Positions 61,651 through 64,000 of a stretch of 64,000 bases of DNA are shown in pieces. The notes below the pieces were generated by a model. It did no database searches, was not told where the DNA came from, and was given only the letters and a program-made list of their open reading frames with translations. Position 1 is the stretch's first letter. Every line of letters starts with the position of its first letter. Both the position numbers and the translations under genes were made by a program. The DNA is taken from positions 197,212 through 261,211 of the forward strand of contig NZ_SOHL01000003.1 of the NCBI RefSeq assembly GCF_004403985.1, given 5' to 3'. Origin of the DNA: Cryobacterium gelidum. GTDB taxonomy: Bacteria; Actinomycetota; Actinomycetes; Actinomycetales; Microbacteriaceae.

Positions 61651-62820
61651 CTAGTACGTTTTGGAGGGCTGCAGGGCATTATTGATGTACGCCTGAGCTG
61701 CCGCTACGTTCTTCTTGGTTACGACCCGGGTGGGGACATTGATGAATTTGCCGACCGATTCACCCAGTACAACGTTCTGAAAAATCGTGTCGATGAAGGT
61801 GCGCCCCTGATCTACGGATCCCACGTCGATGGTGGCTGTCAGTTTGCCGGCGGCGATGGAGTCCATGCCCGAAATCAGGCCGTCGGCGCCGACAATAACG
61901 ATGCCTTCTTTGCCGTCCCACGACTTCAACCCGGCTGCGTCCACGGCCTGCAGCGCTCCGAGGGCCATATCTTCGTTTTCACCGTAGATGGCGTTCACGT
62001 CACGGAACCGGGTGAGCAGGTCCTGAGCAGCGTTCAGGCCTTTCTCCCGAACATAGCCACCGTCGGCGGTGCCGAGAACTTTCATGCCGGGGTTTTCTTC
62101 CATAGCCTTGGCAAATCCAATCAGGCGAGCTTTGGTCCAATCGGATCCCGACGGGCCCATGATTTGAATGACCGTTCCCTTGCCGCCGAGCGTGTCCGCG
62201 ATAAATTTGCCGGCCAGATAGCCCGACTGCCAGCGATTGTCATAGCCGATGTTGGAGACAGTGCTGATCTGCTCTGGCGCATAGATCTCCACGGGCTGGT
62301 TGAACTGAAAAACGGCCGTACCACTAGCCGAAGCTTCCTGGTAGACGTCCTGCATCGTGGCGAAGTTTGCTCCGGTGCACACCAGGACCGCGTCGAACTT
62401 GCGGGTGGTCCAACCGCGTACGGTGCTGATCTGCTGCTCGACAGCATCAAAGTTCCCGGTGGGTGAGGAGCGTTCCCACTTCCACTTCACACCGTAGGCC
62501 GCTTCTAGCTCTGCCATCCTGCCGAAGGCTGCGCTTTCCATCTGCTTGAAGAACTCCGACAGAATCGGAGGGGTCCAGCCAATTTGAAGCTCACGACCAG
62601 CGACGAGCTTCTTGATTTCGGCGTCGTAAGACGAGCCGCCTATGCTGCCGGCCGCGACGCCACCACCAGTGGCGCCGGATCCGGTTGAGGCCACCGTCGT
62701 GCATGCCGAGAGAAGACCCGTCGTGGCGATAACCCCAGCCCCCAGTCCCATCGAGGTGAGCAGGCTACGGCGTGATACTCCGCTTTTCTTGGGCTCGGAA
62801 ATGTTTTCTGAAGCAGACAC
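61651..62820 (-). CDS. Sugar ABC transporter substrate-binding lipoprotein (Peripla_BP_4 type)
   Basis: Sugar-binding protein of 389 aa, related to RbsB/XylF. A twin-arginine signal (VSRRSLLTSMGLGAG) ends in the lipobox LLSAC, so it is probably a Tat-exported lipoprotein. The mature domain has LQIGWTPPILSEFFKQM, VLVCTGANFATMQDVYQEA, GKGTVIQIMGPSGSDWTKAR and DVNAIYGENEDMALGALQAV. The GTG at 62820 has AAAGG eight bases upstream. It follows the permease gene by 71 bp. The ligand is not predictable, but the adjoining lactonase, KDG-type kinase and aldolase point to an aldose or sugar acid. Confidence 0.9.
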   Translation of the reverse strand: MSASENISEPKKSGVSRRSLLTSMGLGAGVIATTGLLSACTTVASTGSGATGGGVAAGSIGGSSYDAEIKKLVAGRELQIGWTPPILSEFFKQMESAAFGRMAELEAAYGVKWKWERSSPTGNFDAVEQQISTVRGWTTRKFDAVLVCTGANFATMQDVYQEASASGTAVFQFNQPVEIYAPEQISTVSNIGYDNRWQSGYLAGKFIADTLGGKGTVIQIMGPSGSDWTKARLIGFAKAMEENPGMKVLGTADGGYVREKGLNAAQDLLTRFRDVNAIYGENEDMALGALQAVDAAGLKSWDGKEGIVIVGADGLISGMDSIAAGKLTATIDVGSVDQGRTFIDTIFQNVVLGESVGKFINVPTRVVTKKNVAAAQAYINNALQPSKTY

Positions 62821-62891
62821 TTTTTCTACCTTTCGCTTTGTGTAGTGAGTTTCAGCTCGTCGGAGTCGACGGTCTGGGTGTACCGGCAAGG

Positions 62892-63902
62892 TCAGGCGTG
62901 TGCCAGCCTCATCGTGAGCCGTACCGAGCGAGCTCTGATGAGCGAACTCATTCGGTCGAAGAGAACGGCCAGGAGCAAAACCCCTCCGGTCACAATTTGC
63001 TGCCAGCTCGAACTCACCCCAGCGATGTTGATGGCGTTCGCAGTAAGGCTGAGCACCAGGGCCCCGATTACGGCCCCGAAGGCGGTTCCCCGGCCGCCAC
63101 CGAGTGCGGCACCCCCGATGATTGCGGCCGCGATGGCGGCAACTTCGTAACCGAGACCCATAGTGGGGGCGACAGTGGTGTTACGCCCGGCCATGATCAT
63201 GCCGGCCACCCCGGCCATCAGCCCGCTGATCATGTAGGCGATCACCTTTACTCTGGCAACGGGGACGCCCGAGAGCACGGCGGCGTGAGGGTTGCTGCCG
63301 AGCCCATAGGCGTGCCGTCCGTAACTCGTGTACTTCAATACAACGGCGACAATGACAACGGCGACAATTGCGATCAGGATGGGCACGGTGATGAAACCAA
63401 ACGGTTGCGCGAGGCCGCTGATGACGTAGTATTCTGGCAGCATGTAGCCGATGATCGGTATACCCCCGGTCCACAAGAACAGCGCTCCGCGAGCTACACC
63501 GAGCATTGCCAGAGTGGCGATAAAATCGGGCAGTCCCAGCCGGGTGATCATGAGTCCGTTGACCAAGCCGAGAAACGCTCCTGCTGCCATCGTGGCCACA
63601 AGGCCGAGAATCAGCGGCGCACCGCCAGTAATCAAGTAGGCCCCGACCCCAGCGCTTAATCCCATGACCGAGCCGACCGAGAGATCGATGCCCCCGGTGA
63701 TCAGTACCACGGTCATGCCGATTGCCAACAACAAGACGAACACCATCTGGTTGGAGACGTTGCTTGCATTGATAGCGGTGAAGAAATTGGGGAAGGCCAC
63801 CGACATGACGACGATGAGGATGACCAGCAGAAAGATGGCACCAGAACTTGGGTTCGCCATGAGTCGGGTGAACCGCGGGCTCGGGGCGGAAGTGGGCTTC
63901 AT
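62892..63902 (-). CDS. Sugar ABC transporter permease (RbsC/XylH type)
   Basis: Membrane protein of 336 aa with about eight to ten helices. Family motifs are AIGMTVVLITGGIDLSVGSV (about residue 60), LGLPDFIATLAMLGVARG, GSNPHAAVLSGVPVARVK (coupling loop) and IGGAALGGGRGTAFGAVIGALVL. The ATG overlaps the stop of the upstream ATPase gene (ATGA), and the lipoprotein gene follows, giving the usual ATPase-permease-binding protein order. Confidence 0.92.
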   Translation of the reverse strand: MKPTSAPSPRFTRLMANPSSGAIFLLVILIVVMSVAFPNFFTAINASNVSNQMVFVLLLAIGMTVVLITGGIDLSVGSVMGLSAGVGAYLITGGAPLILGLVATMAAGAFLGLVNGLMITRLGLPDFIATLAMLGVARGALFLWTGGIPIIGYMLPEYYVISGLAQPFGFITVPILIAIVAVVIVAVVLKYTSYGRHAYGLGSNPHAAVLSGVPVARVKVIAYMISGLMAGVAGMIMAGRNTTVAPTMGLGYEVAAIAAAIIGGAALGGGRGTAFGAVIGALVLSLTANAINIAGVSSSWQQIVTGGVLLLAVLFDRMSSLIRARSVRLTMRLAHA

Positions 63903-64000
63903 ATCGTGTTCCTCACGGACGAACGGGTACCGGATGTTGATGGAACTGCGGGAGAAACGGAGCTCAAGTCATCCGTCTCAGCCGGAACGTCACGTTTTCG
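63899..64000 (-). CDS. 3' end of an upstream gene, probably the sugar ABC ATPase (partial)
   Basis: An open frame enters at the window edge and ends with TGA overlapping the permease ATG: RKRDVPAETDDLSSVSPAVP and then STSGTRSSVRNTI. The tail is low-complexity and not diagnostic; the assignment rests only on operon order (RbsA-like ATPase before the permease) and the ATGA overlap. Confidence 0.5.
   Translation of the reverse strand, partial: RKRDVPAETDDLSSVSPAVPSTSGTRSSVRNTI

Overview
The window is high-GC DNA from an actinobacterium, most likely a member of the Microbacteriaceae (Cryobacterium/Leifsonia-like). This rests on the smc-mutM-rnc-rpmF-yceD...coaD-recG-rsmD block, the leuC-leuD-murA-plsC-gpsA-ddl block, frequent GTG/TTG starts, ATGA/GTGA stop-start overlaps and actinobacterial families (DUF3090, SCO1664-like, MSMEG_4193-like, DUF3515). 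No 16S gene is present, so the genus is inferred.

Layout. 1-6822 (+): an assimilatory sulfur operon holding both ATP sulfurylase subunits (cysD, cysN), a sulfonate/taurine/nitrate-type ABC importer whose lipoprotein gene sits between cysD and cysN, a ferredoxin-NADP reductase and a 7Fe ferredoxin. 6936-23299: housekeeping genes (smc, mutM, rnc, rpmF, yceD, a transglutaminase/DUF58/MoxR trio, coaD, recG, rsmD, thiL, a DUF3515 lipoprotein). 23313-29957 (-): a secreted 2214-residue protein with 24 Ig-like repeats and a PxKF C-terminus, containing a duplicated 8-repeat block. 30211-36822 (-): ddl, gpsA, plsC, murA, leuD, leuC, with a leucine-rich leader peptide and an 11-bp stem in front of leuC. 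36880-46114: a PP2C phosphatase, TerC under a manganese (yybP-ykoY) riboswitch, a methyltransferase, the SCO1664/DUF3090/phosphatase unit, tRNA-Glu(CTC), an MBL-fold protein and a MacB-type ABC pair behind nested palindromes. 46446-48737 (+): a copper operon (SHOCT protein, multicopper oxidase, DUF302) behind a CsoR/RicR-type operator.

48738-57052 is a decayed accessory region. It holds a CHRD-domain secreted protein, a frameshifted TraG-like coupling protein that has lost its Walker A loop, a broken STAND/NB-ARC ATPase, an IS110 fragment joined in frame to a broken tyrosine integrase, a broken excisionase and some small orphan proteins. It looks like the remains of an integrative conjugative element plus defence cargo.

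57272-64000 is a sugar or sugar-acid catabolic locus. On the + strand are dhaK-like, dhaL and an SMP-30 lactonase. On the - strand are an ABC importer (ATPase tail, permease, Tat lipoprotein), a KDPG-type aldolase and a PfkB (KDG-type) kinase. The DhaK-like protein lacks all three residues that bind and process dihydroxyacetone (His56 to Cys, Asp109 to Glu, His218 to Ser, E. coli numbering) while its DhaL partner is intact. This is the best candidate in the window for undescribed biochemistry.
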